In this document: piece after piece, positions 27,901-35,774 of the stretch
How positions within the stretch are numbered: position 1 is the stretch's first letter
How the letters are laid out: the number at the start of each line of letters is the position of its first letter
Assembly (NCBI RefSeq): GCF_005937885.2
Contig: NZ_CP042176.1
Location: 6,691,501 to 6,755,500 of the forward strand
Length of the DNA stretch: 64,000 bases
Direction of reading: 5' to 3'
DNA from: Bradyrhizobium sp. KBS0727
GTDB taxonomy: Bacteria > Pseudomonadota > Alphaproteobacteria > Rhizobiales > Xanthobacteraceae
Position numbers and translations under genes: made by a program
Notes under the pieces: generated by a model
Seen by the model: only the letters and a program-made list of their open reading frames with translations
Database searches by the model: none
Told to the model about the DNA's origin: nothing

Positions 27901-28057
27901 CTACGCCATCGTCGGCGGCCTCGCTCTGTCGCAGGTGCTCACGCTCTATACGACGCCGGTCGTCTATATCTACCTCGACCGCTTGCAGACCTGGCTGTTC
28001 GGGGAAAAGAAGCAAGCCGCCCCGGGCCACGCTGAGGCGGCGGCGCCTGCCGAATGA
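24944..28057 (+). CDS. RND multidrug efflux permease, MdtB/MuxB-like
   Basis: A 1037-residue inner-membrane proton antiporter with the complete RND layout: TM1 after FIHRPIATALLM, two large periplasmic loops, the proton-relay aspartates in SIAVGFVVDDAVVVIEN of TM4, and a second half with YIILGVLYESLIHP and IILLIGIVKKNGIMLVDFA. It belongs to the HAE1 class exporting drugs or hydrophobic compounds; the MdtB-like start suggests bile-salt or novobiocin-type substrates, which is only analogy. It probably works as a homotrimer, since no second permease gene follows. Confidence 0.93.
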   Translation: MNISAPFIHRPIATALLMVGLLVGGLVSYPLLPVAALPNVNYPTLQITAQLPGADPQTMASSVATPLELQFGEIPGLAQMTSASALGYTQITLQFDLNRQIDGTVSDALSAINAATPYLPVGMPYPPTIRKVNPADTPILVLGLTSDTLPLTTVDAYAENILLQKISQISGVGLVGIGGQQKPAVRVQLDPQALAARGINLEDVRTALGQANVDLAKGTLNSPRQTYTLNTNDQLLKADDYANLVIAYRNGAPVRIRDVGRAVSAPENDLIAGWFNQKRSVILAIQRQPGANVVDTVNRIKAAMPVLQASIPPAVKVNIISDRTETIRASVSDVQFTLMLTVALVVMVIFLFLRNFWATVIPAVTVPLSLVGTFAVLYELGYSLDNLSLMALSIAVGFVVDDAVVVIENIVRHMEEGASPFEASLKGAGEIGFTIVSITLSLIAVFIPLFLMGGYVGLLFREFAITVSVALVLSLLISLTLTPMMCAYLLKPESKEHGWLYRLSERGFDGLLHLYEAGLKIVLRHRFITLMTMLGTIALTGYLFVLIPKGFFPEQDTGLIIGLSEAAQDISFQAMAERQQALLDAVMRDPAVATVGAAVGAGGGNTTVNNGRVYIALKPQSQRGSMDQVLARLRTNLAKIQGITLYMQAAQDITIGGRVSKTMYQYTLNDADPGELNHWAGLFLDRIKAIPGIADVATDQLNAGPMLDITIKREVASSYGILPYTIDNTLDDAFGQRIVSTMYTTLNQYHVVLEVDPKFQYGPEALNGIYVKSSSGQQVPLSTLVDSVVKVAPLVVNHQGQFPSVTISFNLLPGTAIGQAVSSIQKIEKDLGKPLSLQTSFQGNAQAFGDSLSSTPILIAAALFVIYIILGVLYESLIHPITIISTLPSAGLGALLLLMAVHYDLSVIAIVGIILLIGIVKKNGIMLVDFAQHVEHEQGLTAEESIYQACIMRFRPILMTTMAALLGGVPMMLGSGVGSELRQPLGYAIVGGLALSQVLTLYTTPVVYIYLDRLQTWLFGEKKQAAPGHAEAAAPAE

Positions 28058-28188
28058 ACGTTGTTTGGCAGGCCCTGCGGTCCTCGACGGTCGCGCGATC
28101 TGCACCGACCTGGGGGACCATCATCATTGGATATGGAAGGCTGCCGCGCTCCTCCTCGAAGGACCCCGCCTCAATTCGGCGCGTATTG

Positions 28189-28204
28189 CTAAACTCCAAT
28201 TTAG
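28189..28204 (+). promoter_or_regulatory. CTAAA-N6-TTTAG site for the cupin gene
   Basis: CTAAACTCCAATTTAGTGGC with GCTTAA at position 26 (28225-28230), about 30 bases of leader to ATG 28267. A second small palindrome, CTGCTTAATTTAGCAG, overlaps that element. Confidence 0.65.
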
Positions 28205-28266
28205 TGGCTCTCCCATCAGCTGCTGCTTAATTTAGCAGGTAGGAATTCAAACTGATCCGGGACGCC

Positions 28267-28671
28267 ATGAGTTCATCTGCTGCAATCCACATCGTCAGCC
28301 CAGCCGAATTCGATCGGGGTACGGCGCAGACGTCAGGCTCCGAACGTTGCGCCGCCATCGCGCCGGCGCTCGGCATTGCATCGGCCATCTGGGGCGGACT
28401 GTTCGAGGTGGAGCCGGGATCGCGGACGGGAATCCATCATCATGGAGAGCAGGAGACGATCGCTTACGTCCTCTCCGGCATCTGCGAAATCCGCTGGGGC
28501 GAAAGAGGCGAATCGGTCGCGCGTGCACGCGCCGGCGATTTCATTCATGTCCCTGCTTTCCTGCCGCACATGGAAATCAATCCTTCGAAACAGGAGCCGT
28601 TTCGATGGGTGGTCGTGCGCAGCACCGCAACACCAATTGTTGTCAACCTTCCGGACGATACCTGGCCGTAA
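28267..28671 (+). CDS. single-domain cupin protein (134 aa)
   Basis: The conserved cupin motif 1 is seen as GIHHHGEQETIAYVLSGICEIRWGE (His cluster at about residues 57-59, Glu63) and motif 2 as GDFIHVPAFLPHMEIN. Cupins bind a metal (Mn, Fe or Ni) through these histidines and act as dioxygenases, isomerases or sensors. No signal peptide, so cytoplasmic. The bicupin gene downstream at 29546 may be functionally related. Enzyme activity not predictable. Confidence 0.85.
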   Translation: MSSSAAIHIVSPAEFDRGTAQTSGSERCAAIAPALGIASAIWGGLFEVEPGSRTGIHHHGEQETIAYVLSGICEIRWGERGESVARARAGDFIHVPAFLPHMEINPSKQEPFRWVVVRSTATPIVVNLPDDTWP

Positions 28672-28728
28672 GCCGGGTGCTTCCTGGGGGGCAGGACGAT
28701 ACCGGCCGTAAGCCTAGTGCCTTCCTGC
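28665..28728 (+). repeat. imperfect direct repeat, two units of about 26 bp
   Basis: GGCCGTAAGCCGGGTGCTTCC at the end of the cupin gene and GGCCGTAAGCCTAGTGCCTTCC about 37 bases later. The first unit includes the stop codon; the second looks like a duplicated gene end. Confidence 0.6.
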
Positions 28729-28764
28729 AAGCAGCTTTAACGACTCGTCGAACATGGAGCCATC

Positions 28765-28878
28765 ATGGACGAGCGCGAATTCAATACCGGGCTAAACGCA
28801 GTTGAGGTTGCCCGCCGCACGGTCATCGAAACCGGAACCTCCACGCCTCTCTTGACCAGGCTCCCGGTACGCGCATGA
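28765..28878 (+). CDS. 37-residue leader ORF coupled to a cytochrome gene
   Basis: ATG 28765 follows GGAG and opens a frame of 37 codons beginning MDEREFNTGLNAVEVARR. Its TGA overlaps the ATG of the following cytochrome gene (ATGA). The peptide has no signal or recognised motif. It may be a real small protein or only a translated leader that sets translation of the next gene. Confidence 0.5.
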   Translation: MDEREFNTGLNAVEVARRTVIETGTSTPLLTRLPVRA

Positions 28879-29417
28879 GCGGCCCAAACGCAGCTAGGAT
28901 TCGACGCCATCAGATCGCAGTTGGCGGGATCACTATTGCCGCGGCGGCGATCCTGGCGGTCGGTTTTGCGACGACGCGGAGCGTGGCCGCAGGGCCAGAC
29001 GCAGCGCCCTCACCTCAAGCCACCGGATATCTGCCAAGTATTAGCGACCTGATGATCGCGACAATTCAACCGCGGCACGAGCGGCTCTGGCGGGCCGAAC
29101 AGGATGGCAACTGGGAATTTGCGACCTACGAGCTTGGAAATCTCCACGGGGCGTTCAATCGGCTCGGGCAAGCCCGTTCAACGGAACACGACATCTCTTT
29201 TCCGGACATGATCGCTTCGGTTACGGAGCAGTCGTTCAAGGAGCTCAACAGCGCGATCCAATCGAGAGACACCACAGCCTTTGCCAGGGCCTACACCGAC
29301 CTGACTGACGCATGCAACTCATGCCATCAAGCTCTCAACCACGGCGTGGTCGAAGTCCGCGTACCAAACGGGGCGTCCGCGTCGGACTTGAACACCAACA
29401 ACACCCCTCGAAATTGA
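28875..29417 (+). CDS. membrane-anchored or secreted c-type cytochrome (class II-like)
   Basis: The 180-residue protein has a basic start and a hydrophobic segment (GGITIAAAAILAVGFATT, 17-34), then a mostly helical domain and a single haem site CNSCH (147-151) close to the C-terminus. The late CxxCH in an alpha-helical chain is the pattern of cytochrome c' or c556 relatives, which carry electrons or bind NO/CO in the periplasm. The partner is unknown; peroxidases and bd oxidase in the window are candidates (inference). Confidence 0.85.
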   Translation: MSGPNAARIRRHQIAVGGITIAAAAILAVGFATTRSVAAGPDAAPSPQATGYLPSISDLMIATIQPRHERLWRAEQDGNWEFATYELGNLHGAFNRLGQARSTEHDISFPDMIASVTEQSFKELNSAIQSRDTTAFARAYTDLTDACNSCHQALNHGVVEVRVPNGASASDLNTNNTPRN

Positions 29418-29463
29418 AGCTTGCCATGCAGGCGATTCAAATCGGCCCGATCCGCAAAGCATT

Positions 29464-29479
29464 CTGAATGTTAATTTAA
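29464..29479 (+). promoter_or_regulatory. TGAA-N6-TTTA site for the bicupin gene
   Basis: CTGAATGTTAATTTAATGGC with CCTATC at position 26 (29500-29505). Predicted start of transcription near 29512, 34 bases before ATG 29546; this also argues against a start further upstream. Confidence 0.75.
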
Positions 29480-29545
29480 TGGCTCGCGATAATCGTGAAC
29501 CTATCTCTCACCTACACCCAGTCAATTTTGGATAGGAGACGTAAC

Positions 29546-30793
29546 ATGTTTTCGAGACGGGATATGCTGGCAGTGTCCGCTGCTGGCGCTGTGATGACCG
29601 CCAGCGCCGCACATGCCGCCTCCTTCGGCAATCCGGACCTGCCGCCGCAAGGCGCAGTCAACGCCAGGGCTCCGGGAAATCTCAGGGATCCCGGCCCGCA
29701 AAGCGAGGCCATCGGCAAGCAGTTTCCTTCGGCGCAATTTCCGCCGGCGACCGACGTCGGCGGCATGCCGATGGACTGGGCCTCCTTCAACAACGCGCCA
29801 AAGCGCGTCCAGAACGGCGGCTGGGCGCGCGAGGTGACCCAGAAAGATTTTGCGATTTCCGACACGATCACCGGCGTCAACATGCGGTTGACGGCCGGGG
29901 GCATTCGGGAATTGCACTGGCACCAGGCCGCGGAGTGGGCGATTATGACATACGGCAGTTGCCGCGTGACGGTTCTCGACGCTGTCGGCCGGCCCTACGT
30001 TGCCGACGTCAATGAGGGCGATCTCTGGTATTTCCCGGCAGGCCAGCCACATTCGCTGCAGGGTCTCGGCCCGGACGGTTGCGAATTTGTGATCTGCTTT
30101 GACGACGGCGACGCCAGCGAGTTCAATACGCTCTTGGTGACGGACTGGTTCGCCCATACGCCTCCCGAGGTGCTGGCCAAGAATTTTGGCGTTCCGGCCC
30201 AGACGTTCGCCAGGATTCCGCTGCAAAATCTCTGGATCTTCCAGGGAACGCTGCCCGGCGATTTGGCATCGGAACGCGCTGCAGTCAGCAAAACCGGGGG
30301 CGTTCCACCCCATCCCTTCATCTTCAGGCTTGGATCGTCAACTCCAACGAAGCAATCCGAAGGCGGCGACGTGCGGATTGCCGACAGCAGCAACTTCATG
30401 GTCTCGACGAGGATTGCCGCCGCGCTGGTGACGGTTCGTCCTGGTGGCGTCCGCGAAATGCACTGGCATCCGAACGCCGACGAATGGCAGTATTATATCA
30501 AGGGCAAAGCACGCATGACGGTTTTCAATACCGGACCGAACGCGATGACGATGGATTTCAATCCTGGAGACATCGGCTACGTCAAGCGCAATCTGGGACA
30601 TTACGTCGAGAATGTCGGCGACACGGACATGCAGTTTGTCGCGGTCTTCAGGGCTTCCCGCTATGAGGAGATTTCTCTCTCCAACTGGCTCACGCACACG
30701 CCGCGGGCGCTGGTTGCCCAGCATCTGAACATAGACGAGGCGACAATCGACAAATGGCCGGAGAACGCCCCCGGCGTAATGCCCGGATCGTAA
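29546..30793 (+). CDS. oxalate-decarboxylase-type bicupin, exported
   Basis: The 415-residue product starts at ATG 29546 behind GGAG. SRRDMLAVSAAGAVM (3-17) is a TAT-like signal peptide. Two cupin domains each show the metal-binding HxH-E pattern: ELHWHQAAEW (122-131) and EMHWHPNADEW (304-314), with a second His in PAGQPHSLQ and NLGHYVEN. OxdC-type enzymes turn oxalate into formate and CO2 using manganese. The formate-dehydrogenase-like enzyme and FdhD of this window could take the formate (inference). The catalytic loop of true decarboxylases was not checked, so another bicupin activity is possible. Confidence 0.88.
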   Translation: MFSRRDMLAVSAAGAVMTASAAHAASFGNPDLPPQGAVNARAPGNLRDPGPQSEAIGKQFPSAQFPPATDVGGMPMDWASFNNAPKRVQNGGWAREVTQKDFAISDTITGVNMRLTAGGIRELHWHQAAEWAIMTYGSCRVTVLDAVGRPYVADVNEGDLWYFPAGQPHSLQGLGPDGCEFVICFDDGDASEFNTLLVTDWFAHTPPEVLAKNFGVPAQTFARIPLQNLWIFQGTLPGDLASERAAVSKTGGVPPHPFIFRLGSSTPTKQSEGGDVRIADSSNFMVSTRIAAALVTVRPGGVREMHWHPNADEWQYYIKGKARMTVFNTGPNAMTMDFNPGDIGYVKRNLGHYVENVGDTDMQFVAVFRASRYEEISLSNWLTHTPRALVAQHLNIDEATIDKWPENAPGVMPGS

Positions 30794-30815
30794 ATCGCGG
30801 AGTCAAGGCTGGCCT

Positions 30816-31170
30816 TTGACACAGACAGCATTGCTCGCGGTGTCACAAATAGCCGCCTGCAATAGCAGGATCTCGAACGAGGCGGATATGGAAATGGCGT
30901 CCGGCTCCGCGACCGCTTCGTATCTCCCGGAAGGCTTCGTCAGCGTCGGCATGGACGTGAACATCCGCCACCTCGCCGCAACTCCGGTCGGCCGCACGGT
31001 CCGCGCCATTTCTCGCGTCATTAGGATCGACCCCAAGAGCGTTGTTCGAGGTCGAGGCCTGGGACGGCGACCGCAAGATCGGCGATGGTACCCATCGCCG
31101 CGGCATCGTCGAGGCGCTGGCGTTCGAGAAGCGGTTCGGAGTAAAGCCGCTCACCATGAGTCTGGATTGA
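30816..31170 (+). pseudogene. frameshifted thioesterase-family gene
   Basis: One frame encodes YLPEGFVSVGMDVNIRHLAATPVG; after about 31040 homology continues in another frame as LFEVEAWDGDRKIGDGTHRR and ends at 31170. Together these make the hot-dog fold of fluoroacetyl-CoA-thioesterase-like proteins. The shift destroys the product. Confidence 0.75.
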
Positions 31171-31956
31171 CTCCATCCGAAGACCAACTTTTTCTCGGCC
31201 AGGAATGATTGTCTGTTTCAGGGGGATATCGCGAGCAAGGCAAGCAGCACAGTAGCAGCGCGGGCGGCATGACGATGAGGCCGAGTCTGAGAAACCGAAG
31301 CAACGCGACGTTCTCGCTCTCTCGGCGCAATACGATCAGCCACAGGATGGTGGCGAGCGAGCCTGTTGCGGAAAGATTGGGCCCGAGATCGACCCCGATC
31401 AGGATCGCGCCGGCTACCTGGGCGGGCACGCGCGCGGCATGATTTGTGGCCGCCGCGATCAGACCCATCGGCAAATTGTTGACGAGGTTGGAGCTGACAG
31501 CGAACTCGCGGCGTTGGCGATGAAAGCGCAGATGAAGAGATACGGCAGCGGCTCGACCTGCGCGGCCCTGGTCGTTGCATAGACCGCCGGTATCATAACC
31601 ACAGCAGTGGCGTCGTTCGACAGGAACGCCGTCACCAGGATGCCGACGACATAAATGATCAGGAATAGTCGTTTGGCCGAGCCGCGCGCATGCCTGACCG
31701 CCTGGGTCGCGAGCCAGTCAAACAGACCCTCCTTCCTGGCGACCTCAGATAACAGCATCATGCCGATCAGAAAGAGGTAGGCGTCAGTGCCCCCAACGAC
31801 GGCCGCGACCGCCGCCTGCCACGACAGCAAATTGAACAGCACCAGGATCGCGGCGCCTGCCACCGCCCAGACGAACTCCGGCGAATTCCATGGCCGGGCG
31901 ATCACGCCCAACGTCGCAGCAGCTGCAATAACCCAGATGACTGAATTGAAAAGCAT
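31151..31956 (-). pseudogene. ArsB/anion-permease-family gene with internal deletion
   Basis: From ATG 31956 the frame encodes hydrophobic segments of an ArsB/NhaD-like transporter (WAVAGAAILVLFNLLSWQAA, LFLIGMMLLSEVARKEGL, LSNDATAVVMIPAVYATTR). Near 31470 the frame changes and only the last segments remain (GLIAAATNHAARVPAQVAGA, SATGSLATILWL). Roughly 150-200 central residues are missing. It can no longer be a working transporter. Confidence 0.8.
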
Positions 31957-32110
31957 CCGCTTGCACTTATGGCCACTGCCGCAGCGACTGTTGGTCGCTC
32001 CAGAAGCGAGGCATCGTGTTGGTTCTTCGGATTTGCTCACCGATCGTTTGCCTGGCGCGATTCCCTGGCGTCTCCGGGGGCATGAGTCACGCATCGGTTT
32101 CGCATGACAT

Positions 32111-33094
32111 CTAATGGTGTCCGGCTGTTGGTACGACTTTGCCCCTGAAAACGCTGTAGCTGATGACTGTGTAGAGCAGCATCAGCGGGAAGACCACGGC
32201 GCCGCCCCAGAACATGAACATGAGGCTGGACCGCGGCGCGGCGGCTTGATCAACGGTGATAACGAAGGGGATCATGTATGGCCAGAACGACAGCGCCAAG
32301 GTGCCAAATGCCGATACAAAGATCAACGTGACCATATGGAACGGCAGGTAGTCGTCATGGCTCCGGATGCTGAGCGCGAGCACGACTGCCGCAAGCGCTC
32401 CTGTCACCGGGAATACGAACAAATAGGGACGATCGATCCAGCGATGGAGGATCGGAAGATGCTCTGCCAGCGCATAGGCGAAGACAAGCGCGAGGAAGGC
32501 CAGTACGCCGATCGCAAGCACGCGGATCTGGCGGCGAGCGATGTCGCGAACCTCGCCCTCGCACTTCCTGAGTAGCCAGCAGGCGCCGAGAAGCGCGTAA
32601 CCAAGGCACAGCCCGATGCCGCAAAGGACAGCAAACGGCGTCAGCCAACCGACCTCCCCTCCGGAATATTCGCCGTTCGTGAATGGTAGCCCCTCTACCA
32701 GGGCGCCGACGGTCAAGCCCTGAATGAAGGTTGCGATCAATGACCCGCCGGCGAAACTCAAATCCCAGACCCACCGCATCCGACGCGTCTTGTAGCGAAA
32801 CTCGAACGCCACACCGCGCAGGATCAGGCCCAACAACATGACGATGAGAGGCAGATAGAAGGCCGACAGCAACGATGCATAAATGACAGGGAAAGCACCC
32901 CACAAGATCACCGCGGTGACCACCAGCCAGGTCTCGTTGCCATCCCAGATCGGCGCCACCGCGCTCAGCATCGCGCCACGCCTGGCTTCGCCTCTCGCCA
33001 GCCCGAACAGCAGGCCGACGCCGAGATCGACTCCGTCGAGCACCACGTAGAGCAGAATGCTGATGGCCAAAAGCGAGACCCAGAACATGATCAT
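32111..33094 (-). CDS. cydB: cytochrome bd-type quinol oxidase subunit II (CydB/CioB)
   Basis: A 327-residue membrane protein, ATG 33094 behind AGGAG. The start MIMFWVSLLAISILLYVVLDG and motifs APIWDGNETWLV, GVAFEFRYK and FWPYMIPF are typical. CydB holds the CydA haem subunit in the membrane. It sits two bases behind the mini-gene and closes the operon. Length (327) fits the shorter CioB forms. Confidence 0.95.
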   Translation of the reverse strand: MIMFWVSLLAISILLYVVLDGVDLGVGLLFGLARGEARRGAMLSAVAPIWDGNETWLVVTAVILWGAFPVIYASLLSAFYLPLIVMLLGLILRGVAFEFRYKTRRMRWVWDLSFAGGSLIATFIQGLTVGALVEGLPFTNGEYSGGEVGWLTPFAVLCGIGLCLGYALLGACWLLRKCEGEVRDIARRQIRVLAIGVLAFLALVFAYALAEHLPILHRWIDRPYLFVFPVTGALAAVVLALSIRSHDDYLPFHMVTLIFVSAFGTLALSFWPYMIPFVITVDQAAAPRSSLMFMFWGGAVVFPLMLLYTVISYSVFRGKVVPTAGHH

Positions 33095-33096
33095 GA

Positions 33097-33162
33097 CTAT
33101 GCTCCTGCGAGGACGTAAAGCACAATGCTGGCGGCAAAAAGCGATAACCAGAGCATGAACAT
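33097..33162 (-). CDS. 21-residue single-helix peptide between cydA and cydB
   Basis: ATG 33162 has GGAG 8 bases upstream and encodes MFMLWLSLFAASIVLYVLAG plus Ala, then TAG. It is one hydrophobic helix. Residue by residue it parallels the first 21 residues of CydB encoded just downstream (MIMFWVSLLAISILLYVVLDG), and the DNA is also similar, so it arose by partial duplication of the cydB start. It may act like the small accessory subunits CydX/CydS, or only couple translation between cydA and cydB. It lies two bases from each neighbour. Confidence 0.65.
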   Translation of the reverse strand: MFMLWLSLFAASIVLYVLAGA

Positions 33163-33164
33163 GG

Positions 33165-34574
33165 TTATTCTCCAGCGACGACGTAGCTTGGTTCCTGTTC
33201 GTCGTCGGCCAGCGATATCGGCCGGTTCGGAACTGCGAGATGTGGAGTCTCGAACAGGTTGCTGCGGGGACCCGTGCGGATAAGCCGATAGATGTAGAAC
33301 GTACCGAACAGGAAGATGAAGGCGTAGACCGCACAGAAGATCACGAGCGAGATCGTCGCCGCACGCGTCGTCAAGAATGGCGTCATGGCGTCAGCGGTTC
33401 GCAACACGCCAAAGACCACCCAGGGCTGGCGGCCGACTTCGGCGGTGAACCAGCCGGTAATGATCGCGATGAAGGGCAGCGGAAAGCTCAGGAACGTCAG
33501 CCAGAGCATGGGACGAATGTAGGCCAGACGATGCCTGAAACTCAGATAGGTGCCGAGCCAGGCGAGCCCCAGCATCACCAGACCACATCCCACCATGATG
33601 CGAAAGCTAAAGAACGGAACCACCACCGGCGGCCAATTCTGCGGTGGGATGCTGTTGAGTCCGGTTTCCCCCGCGGTGAGGCTGTCGGAGTCGATCAGGC
33701 TGCCGAAAGGCGGTGGTAGCGTGATCGCATAGAGGTTGCGCCGATTCTCCACATCCGGCCATGCGAACAGGACTTCGGAGCCTGGTTTCTCATCGTTCCA
33801 GCGTCCCTCGATCGCAGCCATTTTGGACGGCTGATACGTATTGACGTACCCACCGACGAGGTGTCCGAACAGGAGCTGGACCGGCATCAGCACGGCTGCG
33901 AGACCAAGGCCCATGCGCAGCATGATGCGGGATTCGGCGTGATATACCTTCCGCAGCAGATACCAGGCGCCCGTCGCGGCAACGCAGAAGGCACCGGTCA
34001 GGTAAGAAGCCAGCAACATGTGCGGAAATCGCGACCAGACCACCGAGTTGAAGATGATTTTGGTCCAGTCGTCTGGAACGAACATCCCATTTTCCATGAC
34101 GTAACCGGTAGGCACCTGCATCCAGCTATTATTGACCATGATCCAGAACGCCGAGAGCGTGGTCCCGAGCGCGACCATCGCGGTAGAAAACAGGTAGAAC
34201 CACGGAGGCACGCGGGTGCGTCCAAAGATGAGGACGCCGAAAAAACTGGCCTCGAGCATGAAGGCGGTGAAGGTCTCGTACATCAGAAGCGGGCCCTGGA
34301 TCGGCCCCGACATTTTCGACAGTTCGCTCCAGTTCGTACCGAACTGGAATGCCATCACAATTCCCGACACGACCCCCAATCCGAATGCCACGCCGAATAT
34401 CTTCAGCCAGAATTCAAAAAGCATCTGATAGACCGGGCGACCGGTTCTAAGATGCAGTGCTTCGAGGATGGTCAGCCAGGCTGCCAGGCCGATTGTGAAA
34501 GATGGAAAGATGATATGGAACGTGATGGTGAAGGCGAATTGAATTCGCGAAAGGAGAAGCGCCGTCATATCCAT
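33165..34574 (-). CDS. cydA: cytochrome bd-type quinol oxidase subunit I (CydA/CioA)
   Basis: A 469-residue membrane protein with SRIQFAFTITFHIIFPSF (haem-ligand His20), the WSELSKMSGPIQGPLL segment, the GRQPW signature before the second half and a short quinol (Q) loop. The short Q loop and length fit the cyanide-insensitive CioA branch. The enzyme reduces oxygen to water using quinol with little proton pumping and protects against low oxygen, NO, cyanide and peroxide. Operon: cydA, mini-gene, cydB. A TAAC-N6-TTTA site with CCTAAC gives a leader of about 30 bases. Confidence 0.96.
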   Translation of the reverse strand: MDMTALLLSRIQFAFTITFHIIFPSFTIGLAAWLTILEALHLRTGRPVYQMLFEFWLKIFGVAFGLGVVSGIVMAFQFGTNWSELSKMSGPIQGPLLMYETFTAFMLEASFFGVLIFGRTRVPPWFYLFSTAMVALGTTLSAFWIMVNNSWMQVPTGYVMENGMFVPDDWTKIIFNSVVWSRFPHMLLASYLTGAFCVAATGAWYLLRKVYHAESRIMLRMGLGLAAVLMPVQLLFGHLVGGYVNTYQPSKMAAIEGRWNDEKPGSEVLFAWPDVENRRNLYAITLPPPFGSLIDSDSLTAGETGLNSIPPQNWPPVVVPFFSFRIMVGCGLVMLGLAWLGTYLSFRHRLAYIRPMLWLTFLSFPLPFIAIITGWFTAEVGRQPWVVFGVLRTADAMTPFLTTRAATISLVIFCAVYAFIFLFGTFYIYRLIRTGPRSNLFETPHLAVPNRPISLADDEQEPSYVVAGE

Positions 34575-34637
34575 TTGCAGTTCTCTCGGCTGACGAGGGC
34601 AACTCCCAGAAGTTAGGGACGGGACAACGGAGGGATA

Positions 34638-34653
34638 TTAAATTCGCCGTTAG
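34638..34653 (-). promoter_or_regulatory. palindromic site upstream of cydA
   Basis: Reverse strand: CTAACGGCGAATTTAATA, left arm TAAC instead of TAAA. CCTAAC at position 26 (34617-34612). Confidence 0.65.
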
Positions 34654-34687
34654 TTTCCTAACTTCGCGATCGGCAATCCGTGTCGCG

Positions 34688-35713
34688 TCACGCTGCGACA
34701 CTCCTTGCCGGCGGAGCCATGAATTCAGGGCCGACCGGATCGCTGATGGTCTCGCGCAGGATCCGATCGATCTCGGCTTTGGCAGAGGCATCGAGCGACC
34801 AGCCAATCACTTCGTCGACGGGCTGCAGCTGATCGGGATGACGCGCACCCCACAATGCCGTCGTGACGCCCTGGTCAAGCATCCAACGGATCGCGAGATG
34901 GATAACGCGTTTGCCGAAGCGTTGCGCGAGGCGGTCGAGCTTGTACACGGCGGTCAGATATTGTTCGAACCGTGGCGGGAGAAACTTCGGGTCGGAACGC
35001 CTCAGATCGTCGCCATCGAAAACTGTATCCGCTTTCATTCGTCCGGACAGCAGGCCCCGGCACAGCGCCCCATATCCCAGCATCGCAATTCCATTTTTCT
35101 GGCAATAGGGCAGAAGGTCGACCTCGATTCCGCGTTCGAACAAATTGTACGGTGGCTGCAGCACATGCAACGGCGCAATTCGGCGAAACCGCTCCATCTG
35201 TCCGACCGAAAAGTTGCTCACGCCGATGGCGCGGATTTTCCCTTGCGCGAAAAGCATGTTCATCGCGTCTGCGGTTTCTTCGATCGGAATCAACGGGTCG
35301 GGCCAATGAACCTGATAGACGTCAATGTAATCGGTTCGAAGCCGGCGCAAGGAATCTTCGACCTCCCGCAGGATGCGGGCGCGACTGGCGTTGCGAGATA
35401 CCCTCCCACCCGCCCATTGAAGTCCGACCTTGGTGGCGATCACCACTTGCGAGCGTAGCCCGCTTTCGGCGATAGCCCTGCCAACGATCTCTTCGGAGCG
35501 GCCGAATCCATAAACCGGGGCCGTGTCGACAAGGTTGATGCCATGCTCGAAAGCGGCCTGGATGGTGGCGATAGATTCAGCTTCGTCGGTTCCACCCCAC
35601 ATCCACCCGCCGATGGCCCAGGTCCCAATAGCGACCGGCGACACCCTAAGCGACGTGCCCTGAATCGCGGTACGTTCCATGTTCATTTTGAGCGCTTCTG
35701 CTTGACGAGCCAT
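34688..35713 (-). CDS. aldo/keto reductase
   Basis: A 341-residue TIM-barrel NADPH oxidoreductase starting at ATG 35713. Catalytic tetrad motifs are seen: LVDTAPVYGFGRSEE (Asp, Tyr), VIATKVGLQW (Lys) and YQVHWPDP (His), with GVSNFSVGQM and SDPKFLPPRF. Such enzymes reduce aldehydes or sugars. The start MNMERTAIQ nine residues later is an alternative. No shared palindrome in front; the upstream dehydrogenase gene lies 61 bases away on the same strand, so they may form an operon. Confidence 0.9.
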   Translation of the reverse strand: MARQAEALKMNMERTAIQGTSLRVSPVAIGTWAIGGWMWGGTDEAESIATIQAAFEHGINLVDTAPVYGFGRSEEIVGRAIAESGLRSQVVIATKVGLQWAGGRVSRNASRARILREVEDSLRRLRTDYIDVYQVHWPDPLIPIEETADAMNMLFAQGKIRAIGVSNFSVGQMERFRRIAPLHVLQPPYNLFERGIEVDLLPYCQKNGIAMLGYGALCRGLLSGRMKADTVFDGDDLRRSDPKFLPPRFEQYLTAVYKLDRLAQRFGKRVIHLAIRWMLDQGVTTALWGARHPDQLQPVDEVIGWSLDASAKAEIDRILRETISDPVGPEFMAPPARSVAA

Positions 35714-35774
35714 GATCCTGTTCTTTCCTTGAGTGGGTGCGCCCTGGGGCTGTAGGTAGCGGACAAGTCCAGCC

